A stretch of DNA of 64,000 nucleotides from CAWEDP01 sp963807925. GTDB taxonomy: Bacteria; Acidobacteriota; Vicinamibacteria; Vicinamibacterales; CAVVIG01. The stretch covers positions 633,628-697,627 of the forward strand of contig CAWEDP010000001.1 of assembly GCA_963807925.1 (NCBI GenBank), given 5' to 3'. Positions within the stretch are counted from its first letter, which is position 1. Each line of letters opens with the position of its first letter. Of the stretch, positions 8,342 through 17,916 are shown piece after piece. The notes under the pieces are model-generated. The model ran no database searches. It was given only the letters and a program-made list of their open reading frames with translations, and was not told the DNA's origin. A program made the position numbers and the translations under genes.

Positions 8342-9273
8342 GACACCGGCTCGAGTACGTCCTCGTCAGGGCGACCATCGCGGTCGTCCGCGTCATGCCC
8401 GACGCGCTCGTGCGCGCGTCGGGCCGCGCGCTCGGCTTCGCGTTTCACACGTTGGACCGCGCCCACCGCCGCATCGCCGAACGCAACCTGGCCAGCGCGC
8501 TGCCGACGCGCACGGTTGCGGAGCGGCAGGCGATCGCGCGCGGCACCTTCCAGCACTTCGGGCGGCTGCTGTTCGAGCTGCTGAAGTTCAGCACGCTGTC
8601 GCCCGAGGCGATGCTCGCGCGCGTGGAGTTCGAGGGCGAGGATCGGGCGCGGCTCGCCTACGCGCAGGGCCGCGGCGTCCTCTTCTTCACCGGACACTTC
8701 GGATTCTGGGAGCTGCACGCGATCGTCCACGCCCTGCGCATCCAGCCGATCGGCGTCCTCGCGCGTGCCCTCGACAACGAGCCGCTCAACCGCCTGCTCG
8801 AGGACATCCGGCAGCGAACCGGCAATACCGTCATCTATCGCCAAGGCACGATTCGCCGCGTGATGCGCATGCTGCACGCCGGCCGCGGCGTCGCGCTGCT
8901 CATCGACCAGCACATTCAGGGACGCGACGCCGTCTACGTCGATTTCTTCGAGCGGCCCGCCGCGACGACCGCCGCGCTCGCCGCGCTGGCGCTGCGCACC
9001 GGCGCGCCCGTCGTGCCGGTGTTCGCGCTGCCGCTCGGTGCCGGCCGCTATCGTATGATCTACGAGCATCCCGTCGAGCCGCCGCGCGCCGAGACCGAGC
9101 GGGCCATCCGCGACTTCACCCAGCGGTGCACCGACGTGCTCGAGATGTACGTCCGGCGGCATCCCGATCTCTGGCTGTGGATGCACAGACGCTGGCGCGA
9201 CGCCGGGCCGTCGGTGGACGATGTGCCGGGGATGTTTCCGGCCGCCGAAAAGGACGCGGAAGAACAGGCATGA
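8338..9273 (+). CDS. Lysophospholipid/lipid A acyltransferase (LpxL/HtrB family)
   Basis: 311 residues from a GTG that overlaps the lpxK stop (GTGA). This start gives a hydrophobic N-terminus (EYVLVRATIAVVRVMP) as in membrane-bound late acyltransferases. The catalytic H(X4)E motif is HFGFWE, followed by the substrate pocket motif ALLIDQHIQ and the segment RTGAPVVPVFALPL. Its place between lpxK and heptosyltransferase genes supports a late acylation step in lipid A synthesis. Which acyl position it serves cannot be told, so no symbol is given. Its end overlaps the next gene by 4 bases. Confidence 0.9.
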   Translation: MRHRLEYVLVRATIAVVRVMPDALVRASGRALGFAFHTLDRAHRRIAERNLASALPTRTVAERQAIARGTFQHFGRLLFELLKFSTLSPEAMLARVEFEGEDRARLAYAQGRGVLFFTGHFGFWELHAIVHALRIQPIGVLARALDNEPLNRLLEDIRQRTGNTVIYRQGTIRRVMRMLHAGRGVALLIDQHIQGRDAVYVDFFERPAATTAALAALALRTGAPVVPVFALPLGAGRYRMIYEHPVEPPRAETERAIRDFTQRCTDVLEMYVRRHPDLWLWMHRRWRDAGPSVDDVPGMFPAAEKDAEEQA

Positions 9274-10238
9274 GTCGGTTGCTCGTCGTGGCGCCCAACT
9301 GGCTCGGTGACGCCGTCCTGGCGCTGCCGGCGGTGGCCGACGTCCGGCGCGCTTCGTCCGGCTCCACGATTGCCGTCTCCGGTCCGCCGGCCGTGGCGTC
9401 GCTGTTCCAGATGGTGCCGGACGTCGACGAAATCCTCGACGCGCGCGCCGCCCGGGCGGCGGAGGGTTCGTTCGACGCCGTTCTGCTGCTGCCGAATTCG
9501 TTTCGATCGGCGCTCGACGCCGCAAGAGCGCGCATTCCCGAGCGCTGGGGCTACAGGGCGGGCGGCCGCGGATGGCTGCTGACGCGATCGGTCGCCCGCC
9601 CGGCCGGCCTGCATCAGGTGGACTACTACCGTCACCTCGTTCGGGCGCTCGGGTTTCCGAACCACGGAGCCGAACCGCGGCTCGAGGTTCCGGCCGACTG
9701 CCGCGCCGCGGCCGCCCGCGCGCTGCACGAGGCGGGCTGGGACGGCGTCGCGCCGCTCGTCGCGCTGGCGCCCGGCGCCGCCTACGGGGCGGCCAAGCGC
9801 TGGCCTCCGGAGTACTTCGCCGATCTCGTCGGTGACTTCGCCACCGGTGGCGTCCGCTCGGTGATCGTCGGAAGCCTCGCCGATCGGCCGGTTGCACGGG
9901 AGATCGAACGCCATCTGGGGTCCGGACGCGCATCGCTCATCGATCTGGTGGGAACGAACGTCGAAACGCTCGCCGGCACGCTGACCTTCGTGCGCGCGCT
10001 CGTCGCGAACGATTCGGGCGCCATGCACCTCGGCGCCGCGATCGGCGTGCCGGTGACGGCGGTGTTCGGTCCGACCGACCAACGGCGCACGTCGCCGCGA
10101 TCGACGGCGCCGCACGCCGTCCTCAGTCACCCCGTCTGGTGCCGTCCCTGCATGCTGCGCGACTGTCCGCTGGATCACCGCTGCCTGCGCGGCATTTCGT
10201 GGCAGGAGGTTGCCGACGCGACGCGGCGGCTCTGGTGA
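9270..10238 (+). CDS. waaF: Glycosyltransferase family 9, heptosyltransferase II-like
   Basis: 322 residues, starting MSRLLVVAPNWLGDAVLALP, the typical heptosyltransferase start. GT9 motifs are present: LLLPNSFRSALDA, ALAPGAAYGAAKRWPPEYFADL, and the ADP-heptose pocket VANDSGAMHLGAAIGVPVTA followed by FGPTDQRRTSP. The C-terminal Cys cluster CRPCMLRDCPLDHRCL also occurs in many WaaF proteins. It adds a heptose to the inner core. ATGA overlaps join it to both neighbours, so it is translationally coupled with the acyltransferase and hldE1. Confidence 0.9.
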   Translation: MSRLLVVAPNWLGDAVLALPAVADVRRASSGSTIAVSGPPAVASLFQMVPDVDEILDARAARAAEGSFDAVLLLPNSFRSALDAARARIPERWGYRAGGRGWLLTRSVARPAGLHQVDYYRHLVRALGFPNHGAEPRLEVPADCRAAAARALHEAGWDGVAPLVALAPGAAYGAAKRWPPEYFADLVGDFATGGVRSVIVGSLADRPVAREIERHLGSGRASLIDLVGTNVETLAGTLTFVRALVANDSGAMHLGAAIGVPVTAVFGPTDQRRTSPRSTAPHAVLSHPVWCRPCMLRDCPLDHRCLRGISWQEVADATRRLW

Positions 10239-11251
10239 TGGGCGATCGTCTGCGCGCGCTCGTCCAGCGGTTCCGCGGCCGCCGGGTCCTGGTGGTGGGC
10301 GACATCATCGCCGACCAGTTCATCTACGGCCAGATTGCGCGCGTGTCCCGCGAAGCGCCAGTGCTCATCCTGCGGTACGACGCCTCCGAGATTGTCGGCG
10401 GCGGCGCCGGCAACGCCGCCAACAACGTCGCCGCCCTCTCCGGCCGCGCCCTCCTGGCCGGCATCGTCGGCGCCGACGAGGAGGGACGGCGGCTGATGGC
10501 GAGCTTCGGACGCGGCGTCGACAAGGCCTCCATCGTCCGCGCAGGCCAGTACGTCACACCGGTGAAGACGCGCATTCTCGCCGGGGGCGTGCACTCGGCC
10601 AAGCAGCAGGTGGTTCGCATCGACCGCGACGGCGCCTGGCCGTTGTCGGACGCGGTCAGCCGGGCCTTCGGTCGGCGTCTGGTGTCCGCCCTCGACGCCG
10701 TCGACGCGGTGGTCGTGTCCGACTACGGGTCTGGCCTCGTCACGCCGGGGCTCGTCGACCGGATTCGCGCGCGCGTCTCGCGCGGATCCCGGCGTGCGGG
10801 CGTTCCGGTCCTCGTCGACTCGCGATATCGTCTGCTCGAGTTTCACGGGATGACCATGTGCACGCCGAACGAAGCGGAGGTGGAGCAGATGCTGGGCGTC
10901 CGGATCGACGAGGATCCCGACATCCTCGAGCGGGCAGGCCGGGAGATCCTGCGCCGCACGCGATCGGAGGCCGTTCTCATCACACGCGGCAGCCGGGGGA
11001 TGGCGCTGTTCGAGCCGAAGCGCCGAACCGAGCACATCCCGATAGTCGGCTCCGATGAAGTGACGGACGTGACCGGCGCCGGCGACACGGTCATTGCCAC
11101 GTTCGCGCTGGCGCTGGCCGCCGGCGGATCGTTCGCGGACGCCGCGCACCTGGCGAATCATGCCGGCGGTCTGGTGGTGATGAAGCGCGGGACGGCGACG
11201 GTGTCGGCGCGCGAGCTGGCCGATGCCGTGTCGGGCGATCGCCGCGACTGA
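10238..11251 (+). CDS. rfaE1: D-glycero-beta-D-manno-heptose-7-phosphate kinase (HldE kinase domain as separate protein)
   Basis: 337 residues of PfkB/ribokinase fold. The substrate end carries VGGGAGNAANNVAALSG; the C-terminal ATP site with catalytic Asp is DVTGAGDTVIATFALALA. The segment VVSDYGSGLVTPGLV and CTPNEAEVEQMLG match the HldE kinase domain. In many bacteria this domain is fused to the adenylyltransferase; here they are two genes 81 bases apart. Its start overlaps the waaF stop by one base (TGATG). Confidence 0.94.
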   Translation: MGDRLRALVQRFRGRRVLVVGDIIADQFIYGQIARVSREAPVLILRYDASEIVGGGAGNAANNVAALSGRALLAGIVGADEEGRRLMASFGRGVDKASIVRAGQYVTPVKTRILAGGVHSAKQQVVRIDRDGAWPLSDAVSRAFGRRLVSALDAVDAVVVSDYGSGLVTPGLVDRIRARVSRGSRRAGVPVLVDSRYRLLEFHGMTMCTPNEAEVEQMLGVRIDEDPDILERAGREILRRTRSEAVLITRGSRGMALFEPKRRTEHIPIVGSDEVTDVTGAGDTVIATFALALAAGGSFADAAHLANHAGGLVVMKRGTATVSARELADAVSGDRRD

Positions 11252-11332
11252 CCGGGACGGACCGCCGACCACTCAGAGGCTCCTGGACCGAATGACCGAC
11301 GACCGCCGACCGACGGGCAACGACCAGCGACG

Positions 11333-11818
11333 ATGAGCCGAGTGATGGGAACCGTGGTGTCGGAAGCCCAGCTCGTCGAGGCGGTGGCGCGCGACCGCTC
11401 CGCCGGACGGCGCATCGCACTGGCGAACGGGTGTTTCGATCTGTTACACGTGGGTCACGTCCGTTATCTCGCCGGCGCGGCGGCGGAGGCCGATCGGCTC
11501 ATCGTGGCGGTGAACGACGACAGGGTGGTGACGATGCTGAAAGGCGAGGGCCGTCCGATCGTGCCCGCCTCCGAGCGCGCCGAAATTGTCGCCGCCCTCG
11601 CCGATGTCGACTACGTCGTCGTCTTCCCCGACGCGACGGTGGAGCGTCTGCTGGCGCTGCTGAAGCCCGACGTGCACTGCAAGGGGTCCGACTACACCGT
11701 CGAATCGGTGCCGGAGCGCGGCGTCGTCCAGGCGTACGGGGGCAGGACGGCGATTGTCGGCGACGACAAGCGTCATTCGACGCGCGATCTCGTCGCGCGT
11801 GTTTCACGAACCAGGTGA
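11333..11818 (+). CDS. rfaE2: D-glycero-beta-D-manno-heptose 1-phosphate adenylyltransferase
   Basis: 161 residues. The nucleotidyltransferase motif is NGCFDLLHVGHVRYL, with HVGH as the HxGH signature; the later KGSDYTVESVPER and GDDKRHSTRDLVARV complete the family. It makes ADP-heptose from heptose 1-phosphate and ATP. It could also start at the second Met (11345). It is placed between the kinase and the waaC-like transferase, so the ADP-heptose pathway is almost complete in this block; gmhA and gmhB are not in the window. Confidence 0.94.
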   Translation: MSRVMGTVVSEAQLVEAVARDRSAGRRIALANGCFDLLHVGHVRYLAGAAAEADRLIVAVNDDRVVTMLKGEGRPIVPASERAEIVAALADVDYVVVFPDATVERLLALLKPDVHCKGSDYTVESVPERGVVQAYGGRTAIVGDDKRHSTRDLVARVSRTR

Positions 11819-11888
11819 GCGCCGTTGCCCACGTCCAGCACCCCACGTGTTCAAGAGATGCCGATGATGGCCGGCGGGATCGTGGCAG

Positions 11889-12941
11889 ATGGCCGATGAC
11901 GCCTTGAGCCGGGTCCTTCTGGTTCGCCTGGGGGCGCTCGGCGACGTCGTCCACGCGATTCCGGTGGCGGCGGCGCTGCGGCGCGCCTGGCCTTCGGCTC
12001 GGATCGACTGGCTCGTCAGCGCGCGCCATCGGGGGATCCTGGACCTGGTGCCGGTGGTCGACCGGCGGCTCACCCTCGAGAGCGGAACTGCCTCGGGGCG
12101 CACCGGGTACGTGGGCGCCCTGCGGCTCCTCCGCGGGTCGAATTACGATGTCGCGATCGATCTGCAGGGCCTGGTGAAGTCGGCGGTGCTGGCCCGCGGC
12201 TCCGGCGCGGGCCGCGTGATCGGGTTCGCGACGTCGTACCTTCGGGAACGACTGGCGCGGCCGTTCTACAGCGAGACCTACGATCCAGGCTGCCGCGGCA
12301 TCTACGATCCGCGCGAAAGGCGCCACGTCATCGAGATCAACCTCGGGCTGCTGACGCCGCTCGGGATCGCGGCTGCCGCTCCGGAGTTTCCGATCGATCG
12401 GGTGGAATCCGCCGTCGCGCGCGAGATGCGCGATCGCACGGGCGGCCGGTACGCGCTGCTGAACCCCGCTGCGCAGTGGCCGAACAAGCGATGGCCCGCC
12501 TCGCGGCTCGGTCGCGTCGCCGTGGCGCTCCGCGAGCGGCACGGCCTCGCGTCGATCGCGCTCTGGGGACACGGCGAGCGCGCGCTGGCCGAGGAGGTTG
12601 CCGCGCATTCGGGCGGCGCCGCGGCGGTATCGCCGCAGACCTCCATTGCCGATCTGGTGGCGTTGTCGCGCGGGGCGGCGCTGATGATCGGCGGAGACAC
12701 CGGGCCGACTCATCTCGCCGCCGCGGTCGGCGCGCCCATCGTCGGCATCTTCGGTCCCACGCGGCCGTCGCGCAACGGTCCCTGGTCCAGCGCCGACCTC
12801 GTCGTGTCGCGGGCCGATGTGTGTCGATGCCATCATCTTCGCCACTGCCGCGCCGCGTCGATGTGCCTGCACGATATCGAGGTCGAGGAAGTGCTCGAGG
12901 CTGTCGGGCGGCGACTCGCGCCCGTTGCGACCCGTGCCTGA
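11889..12941 (+). CDS. waaC: Glycosyltransferase family 9, heptosyltransferase I-like
   Basis: 350 residues. It starts MADDALSRVLLVRLGALGDVVH; the LVRLGALGDVVHAIPVA segment is typical of WaaC. Other GT9 features are DVAIDLQGLVKSAVLAR, LLNPAAQWPNKRWPASRLG and the ADP-heptose site IGGDTGPTHLAAAVGAPIVG. It adds the first heptose to Kdo. It is 70 bases after rfaE2. The WaaC versus WaaF choice rests on the start motif and is somewhat less certain than the family. Confidence 0.87.
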   Translation: MADDALSRVLLVRLGALGDVVHAIPVAAALRRAWPSARIDWLVSARHRGILDLVPVVDRRLTLESGTASGRTGYVGALRLLRGSNYDVAIDLQGLVKSAVLARGSGAGRVIGFATSYLRERLARPFYSETYDPGCRGIYDPRERRHVIEINLGLLTPLGIAAAAPEFPIDRVESAVAREMRDRTGGRYALLNPAAQWPNKRWPASRLGRVAVALRERHGLASIALWGHGERALAEEVAAHSGGAAAVSPQTSIADLVALSRGAALMIGGDTGPTHLAAAVGAPIVGIFGPTRPSRNGPWSSADLVVSRADVCRCHHLRHCRAASMCLHDIEVEEVLEAVGRRLAPVATRA

Positions 12942-13045
12942 GCGACGCGAGTCGCGCCGGGCCATCGGGGGACGCCGACCGGCTCGGGCTGTCCGCCACA
13001 CGCGGGATTGCCGGGTCCACGTCGGGTTCGGCAGAGGGAGGATCG

Positions 13046-13552
13046 ATGGTGGGCGTCCTCGCGCGATCGCGCGTGCCCGTGGGGTTTCTGCTCGGCGCGG
13101 TCGTCCTGTGGGCGTCGACGCCGACGGTGCGATCGGTGGCGGGCGGCGTGGTGGTCGCAATCGTCGGCGAGGCGATTCGCGTCTGGGCCGCCGGCCACTT
13201 GAGCAAGTCGCGCGAGGTCACCGCGTCCGGCCCGTATCGGTGGGTATCGCATCCTCTGTACCTCGGGTCGAGCGTCATGGGCGCGGGTCTGGCTCTTGCG
13301 TGTGACAGCCTGCCGGTCGGGGCGCTCATCGCGGCGTACTTGATCGGTGCGCTGACGGTGGCCGCGAAGGGCGAGGAGGCGCACCTGCGGCGGACGTTCG
13401 GGGACCGCTACGATCGCTATCGACGGGGCGACGTGGATCGCACGCGGCGGTTCTCGTGGGGGCGGGTGGTGGCGAATCACGAGCATCGGGCAGTGATCGG
13501 GCTGCTGGCGGCCGCGGGCCTGCTCGCGTACAAGGCGGTGGGTAACGTATAA
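13046..13552 (+). CDS. Isoprenylcysteine carboxyl methyltransferase-like membrane methyltransferase
   Basis: 168 residues, small integral membrane protein with several hydrophobic segments (GFLLGAVVLWAS, GGVVVAIVGEAIRVWAA, GALIAAYLIGALTVAA, LLAAAGLLAYKAV). The SAM-binding ICMT/PEMT pattern is visible: GPYRWVSHPLYLGS and later EEAHLRRTFGDRYDRYRR. The substrate is unknown. It follows the waaC-like gene by 104 bases and precedes two tRNAs. Confidence 0.8.
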   Translation: MVGVLARSRVPVGFLLGAVVLWASTPTVRSVAGGVVVAIVGEAIRVWAAGHLSKSREVTASGPYRWVSHPLYLGSSVMGAGLALACDSLPVGALIAAYLIGALTVAAKGEEAHLRRTFGDRYDRYRRGDVDRTRRFSWGRVVANHEHRAVIGLLAAAGLLAYKAVGNV

Positions 13553-13586
13553 TGAGGTGTTTGGGCGAGGGATTCAGCCGCCGCAT

Positions 13587-13658
13587 GGGCGGTTAGCTCA
13601 GAGGTAGAGCACCGGCTTTACACGCCGGCTGTCACAGGTTCGAATCCTGTACCGCCCA
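13587..13658 (+). tRNA. tRNA-Val (anticodon TAC)
   Basis: A 72-base cloverleaf. The acceptor stem GGGCGGT pairs with ACCGCCC; the D arm is GCTC/GAGC. The anticodon stem CCGGC/GCCGG holds loop TTTACAC (anticodon TAC), and the T arm is ACAGG TTCGAAT CCTGT. CCA is not fully encoded (ACA follows). Confidence 0.97.
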
Positions 13659-13689
13659 CACAGGAATTTCCCCTCGCGAATCGGGTTTT

Positions 13690-13766
<77 letters not shown>

Positions 13767-13777
13767 ACTAAATCACG

Positions 13778-14899
13778 CTACTGATTAAGTTGGCATTTCC
13801 CTGCGGATCCCGTTGCCACCATGTTGCCACGGTGGGACGGGATTTCCGCTCCATCCAGCAACCTGATCGCGCCTTCGATCGCCGCGGGACTGAGGTGCAT
13901 GTACCGCTGCGTCGTCGTCAGATCCTGGTGTCCCGCCAGTTCTTGAATCGCCCTGGCCGGCGCCCCGCGCATGGCCAGGTGCGAGCAGAACGTGTGGCGA
14001 AGCCGATGCACGCCGTTGTTGTCGAGCCGCGCGCGTCGGGCCGCGCGTTCGACATGGTGCTTCACCGCATCGGCGCTGAGCGGCGATCCGTCCGGAAGAC
14101 AGAGCACACGAGGTCCCCGCAGATGCCGATAGTTCCGCAGGGCTGCGGCCAGCCTTACGGTCATCGGCACGTAGCGGAGCCGGCCGCCCTTCGGAATGGT
14201 GACGTGACCTTTCCATTCCGAGCGCTGCACGCAGATCTGGCGCTTCGTCAAATCCACGTCGCGCCACTCAAGCGCCATCATCTCCCCGCAGCGAAGGCCG
14301 GCCTCGCCGCCCAGCAGAACAATCAGCAAAGCGTTTGGTTCTGCCCCGGCGGCTTCGACCAGCCGCTCATAGTCGTCGAAGTCGTAGAACCCGGCTGACG
14401 GCTTGGGAATCGGCAGTAGCCGGATCGTGCACGGCATCCGGTCCAGCACGTTCCACTCCACGGCCTTCTTCAGCAAGACGTTCAGCACCGTGAGCACGTT
14501 GTTGACGGTCTTGGGGGCCCGGTGCTGCAGGCTGTGCTTCAACCGTTGCACCTGTTCGTTGCCGATCGCATCGAGTCGCCTGGGCCCGAGCAGCCGAAGC
14601 AGATGCACGTTGAGGATCGTTTCCTTGGCCGCGATCCCGCTTGGCTTCTGCCGATTGGCCCGCGCGTATCCATCGAGGAACCTCGATGCGAACTCGTTCA
14701 GTGTCGGCACCTCCTTTGCGACTTGCGGCGGGCCATGCTGGAGCAGATATCGCTCACGATCCTCACCCCACCGCTGGGCGGCTGATGCCGATCGCACGGA
14801 TACCCGTCGTCGCTCACGGTAGCGGCGACCATTGGAAAGCCGTGTGATCACGTCCACCATCCACCCACCACGTCGATACGGTCTGACTGTGACGCTCAT
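13778..14899 (-). CDS. Tyrosine recombinase/phage-type integrase
   Basis: 373 residues from MSVTVRPYRRGGWMVD. An N-terminal arm-binding region is followed by a SAM-like core-binding domain (about 90-170) and the catalytic domain. Catalytic residues are visible: Arg in AGLRCGEMMALEW, the HxxR box HRLRHTFCSHLAMRG, and HQDLTTTQRYMHL with the nucleophile Tyr. An in-frame open stretch upstream of the start is not conserved-looking. It is read towards tRNA-Asp and lies 8 bases downstream of an excisionase gene. It should mediate integration of a genomic island at the tRNA. Confidence 0.93.
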   Translation of the reverse strand: MSVTVRPYRRGGWMVDVITRLSNGRRYRERRRVSVRSASAAQRWGEDRERYLLQHGPPQVAKEVPTLNEFASRFLDGYARANRQKPSGIAAKETILNVHLLRLLGPRRLDAIGNEQVQRLKHSLQHRAPKTVNNVLTVLNVLLKKAVEWNVLDRMPCTIRLLPIPKPSAGFYDFDDYERLVEAAGAEPNALLIVLLGGEAGLRCGEMMALEWRDVDLTKRQICVQRSEWKGHVTIPKGGRLRYVPMTVRLAAALRNYRHLRGPRVLCLPDGSPLSADAVKHHVERAARRARLDNNGVHRLRHTFCSHLAMRGAPARAIQELAGHQDLTTTQRYMHLSPAAIEGAIRLLDGAEIPSHRGNMVATGSAGKCQLNQ

Positions 14900-14907
14900 C
14901 GCTGTCT

Positions 14908-15126
14908 TTACCTTTCCAGCGATGGCGTGGACTTCTGGCGGAGCCAGTCTAGCAGAGCCTCCTCGCGGACCAGCACGCGCCGGCCGATGCGCGTGACGCC
15001 CGGCAGCTGGGCCCGCTCGATCATCGTGTAGATCGCTTTGCGGCTCGTGCGGAGCAGGTCGGCGACTTCGGCCGGTGTCAGCAGGATCGGCGTTGGCGAC
15101 ATGTCGACTCCATCGATCGGCAGCAA
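14908..15126 (-). CDS. Excisionase-like helix-turn-helix protein (MerR/AlpA type)
   Basis: 72 residues. The segment LLTPAEVADLLRTSRKAIYTMIERAQLP with IGRRVLVREEALLDWL is the HTH_17 excisionase/DNA-binding pattern. The true start may be the internal Met at 15102 (MSPTPILL). It immediately precedes the integrase on the same strand, so it likely serves as recombination directionality factor or regulator. Confidence 0.85.
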   Translation of the reverse strand: MLPIDGVDMSPTPILLTPAEVADLLRTSRKAIYTMIERAQLPGVTRIGRRVLVREEALLDWLRQKSTPSLER

Positions 15127-15162
15127 GTTGCTTTGACGGTCCAGCGGTATCGCGGCGACTTG

Positions 15163-15531
15163 TCAGCCGCGCTTGTCGTCGCCGGGCCAGCGGCTGGCCG
15201 TGTGGGCCGCAGCTCCAAGCTCGGCGATGCGCCTTTGAGCCCTGTCCACTTTCTCGGCATCCGCACGGTCGATGAGCGCCTTCATGACTTCTATCGAAGG
15301 ATTCCGGCCACCATCCGCAAGCGAGAAATGGAAATTCAGGATGATCGTCCGAAGCGCCATGAACTCGGCGAGGAGCAGGAATTGGATGTCGACTGGCTCT
15401 GACGCCTGGACCAGGATCGGGCGCGCCCATTCGCTGACCGTCTTCGGCTTGGCGCCGGCGACGATCTGCGTGTATTCCTCGTCCGTGACTTTGGTGCTGA
15501 TCGATCGATTGCGTCGCGAGATTGAGGTCAT
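15163..15531 (-). CDS. Small island protein with ribbon-helix-helix-like N-terminus
   Basis: 122 residues, no firm family. The N-terminus RNRSISTKVTDEEYTQIVAGA then TVSEWARPILVQA resembles the short DNA-binding ribbon-helix-helix start of MobC/RHH proteins. The middle is a predicted helix (LLLAEFMALRTIILNFHF). It sits upstream of excisionase and integrase on the same strand, a usual place for a mobilisation or regulatory protein. The function is unproven. Confidence 0.55.
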   Translation of the reverse strand: MTSISRRNRSISTKVTDEEYTQIVAGAKPKTVSEWARPILVQASEPVDIQFLLLAEFMALRTIILNFHFSLADGGRNPSIEVMKALIDRADAEKVDRAQRRIAELGAAAHTASRWPGDDKRG

Positions 15532-16085
15532 GGCTCGTCGCTATGGCGAAGGTCGTGCCACGTCGAGGAGCCGATCGGAACTCGCGTGATATCAGCAGGT
15601 TCACCCGGAGTGACCACGCGCGCCTAGGGAGGAACCGAAAGTCGCACCGACGCGGCCAAGTCGCGCGCGTTCAGTGAGTTCCCCGAAGAGAACCGAGGTC
15701 TCCACACAGAGCCCCGCGGGGGGTGACGTGTCTACTTACAGCCGCTGCGAAGCAGCGCCTTCACAGGCGCGCGCAGCATCCAAGAGTCAGAATTGAGCCC
15801 GAGGGTCAGGTCAGCAAGGGTCAGAACTGACCCCGGATCGCGCAGTACGGACTTATGCAGCGCGATGTCGCCGTCGGTTGAACAAGAGAGCAGCCGCGCT
15901 CAGCGCGCTGTCAGTCCTGCGCCGTCGATAAGTGCGAAGAGCCGCGGAGCGGAGCCGGCGTCAGCGCCAAAGCCCGCAGAGCGGGTCGGAGCGCAGCGGA
16001 GAGCGTTGAGCGCCGGCGAGCACCGGGGCATCATGGCCACGAACGGCGCAGTCCGACTCTTTCGCCGCTTCGAGTGTGCCGTCGC
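15532..16085. other. Non-coding remnant between integrase module and AbiEii relic
   Basis: I see no supportable gene in these ~550 bases. Open frames here are Arg/Ala/Ser-rich with no family features. They contain a short hairpin near 15745 (GCTGC-GAA-GCAGC) and a perfect 7-base inverted repeat GGGTCAG-AA-CTGACCC at 15818-15833. Such palindromes often flank insertion sequences, but no transposase is attached here. Confidence 0.5.
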
Positions 16086-17098
16086 TTATGTGTCGCCAGG
16101 GCCTGCATGGTCCGCAGCATCGAGCCCATGATGCTGGCGGACGTTCAGCGCCTTCCAGAGCAGCCCCGGATGCGTGCGGATGACGTCCTGCACTCGCGCG
16201 TCCTCGGTCAGCAGCCCGGGGTTGATCTCGCCCCGGTCGTTTAAGGCATCGAGAAATTCCCGTTCGTGGCTCGTCAGCGGCAGCACCAGCGAGAGGATTT
16301 CACGGCAGTCCAACATCAGCGTCCGGGTCCATTTCGCGAGGTCGCTTCTGCCCGGTCTGTCGCTGCCGCGGAGTAGTGGCAGCAGCATCGCGTCCGCCTC
16401 CTCAGGATCGATCGTGACATCGTCAGCCGATACCGTGCGCCAGTCCTTCCGGTTCATGCCTCCGTAGACGACGAAGGCAAGCCGGAGCTCTGCGCCGTCG
16501 AGGCCCTTGACGTGCCGTAAGCGACTTGCGTCGAACACGTCGCGGCTGGCAGTGCGGGCCAGGAGAGCCGCCAGCTTGCCGGCGGCGAGCTCGTGCACAT
16601 CGATCAGCGGTATGCCCCTGGCCTGGAAGCTGCCAATCGAACGCGAGTCGCGCCGTTCGACCGGCCAGAGCGCGGCCCGCAACACGAAGTTAACGTCCAT
16701 CTCCAGCGTGCCCGTGCCACCGAGGACGCGGTTGAAAGACAGCCGCCATTTGCCGCCGGCGTGATCGGAGGGCACGCGACGCGGCTGGACTCCCGTGCGT
16801 CCACAGACGGCCTGCAGCGCCTGCTCCACCTTCGGCCGGTCCGCGAGCATGCCGTCGCGGTCGATGGCGCCGACATAGTTCAAGTCGATGTCCACGGACA
16901 GACGCGGGACGTCGAAGATGAACAGGTTGAGCGCGGTTCCGCCCTTGAGGGCGACTCGATCCTAAGGCAGTGCGCTCTCTCCGGCCGATAATCGTGAATG
17001 AGCCAGTCGAGCAGCACCCCATTGCTCCCACGATGGCACACTCGTTTCGAAACTGCCCACGCCAGTCGCCGGGCCCTCTTCGTAGATTCGACACACAC
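16086..17098 (-). pseudogene. AbiEii/AbiGii-type nucleotidyltransferase toxin, frameshifted
   Basis: The C-terminal ~285 residues read in one frame from LKGGTALNLFIFDVPRLSVDIDL, the AbiEii signature KGGTAL...R.S.D.D. This is followed by DVHELAAGKLAALLAR and a helical C-terminus. A stop (TAG near 16960) ends this frame upstream. The expected N-terminal helix continues one frame over (VLLDWLIHDYRPE, start about 17098). A single indel near 16965 therefore splits the gene. In type IV toxin-antitoxin modules the partner AbiEi antitoxin lies next door; none is seen. The gene is probably dead cargo of the tRNA-Asp island. Confidence 0.7.
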
Positions 17099-17389
17099 CG
17101 GGCCAATCGTATGCCGTCATATTTTCAATTCGAAATGCCATCTCCGGATCCTGTCGGGCCCAACGTTGTATGGGAGGACGGAGCCAATTGCAGGTCGGCC
17201 TCGGGTTGCGGTTGACGGAGAACGGCGGCTTCGCGGTGGTGCAGCGCGTAGCGCATTGCCGTGCCAGAGGAGGCGACCGGTCGCCTCGCGTGAGGGCTGG
17301 TATGCGCCCTGGAGCAGGTGCGCTTGCGGCTGCGGACTCGCACTATTCGTCTCGCACCGAATGCACGTACGGGGAGTAACACTACTCCA

Positions 17390-17916
17390 GGTTCCTACCA
17401 AGGGCAGCAACTTCATCACGCATTCGAGCTGGAAGGTACGCCCGTTCTGGCAGCGATTGCGGGCGCTGCTGCCAGTGCGCTGCGGCGTCCTCGCCATCGA
17501 CGATACCGGCCTGCCGACACAAGGGAAAGTTTCGGTGGGCGTCCACCGGCAATATTGTGGCGCGCTGGGCAAGGTGGCCAATTGCCAGGTGGCGGATTGG
17601 CACCGTCAGTGTGGCACCAGATCACGTGGGCCCGGGGGACCAAGGGGCCCCTTATCGCGCGGTTCGCGGCCGTGCGCGTGCGGCCCGCGAACAGTCGCGG
17701 CGAGCGCTGGCTGCCGGGCGAAGACGCGCTGACCGATGGCGAGGGGAAATACGATGTCAGCAACGGTCTTCCGTCCCCGTCTCTGCGCGCGTTGGTCAAG
17801 CTGGCGCGTGGCCGCCGGGCGGTCGAAATCCAATACCGCGACCTCAAGAGCGAGTTGGGCTTCGATCATTTCGAAGGTCGCAGCTATCCCGGCTGGAACC
17901 ATGATGCCGTCCTCGC
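17390..17916 (+). pseudogene. IS701-type transposase fragment
   Basis: Two frames carry pieces of a DDE transposase of the IS701 group. The first (about 17390-17600) reads VLAIDDTGLPTQGK then YCGALGKVANCQVA, the first catalytic Asp region. The second (about 17610-17916) reads ARGTKGPLIARFAAVRV and later VEIQYRDLKSELGFDHFEGR, the catalytic Glu region. The N-terminus and a central part are missing and the frame changes, so it is a relic. It joins directly to a DUF4153 fragment at about 17916. Confidence 0.75.

Noticed and set aside
15793..16131. Plus-strand frame of 112 codons after the integrase module
   Set aside because: Arg/Ala/Ser-rich without pattern and overlapping the AbiEii relic at its end.
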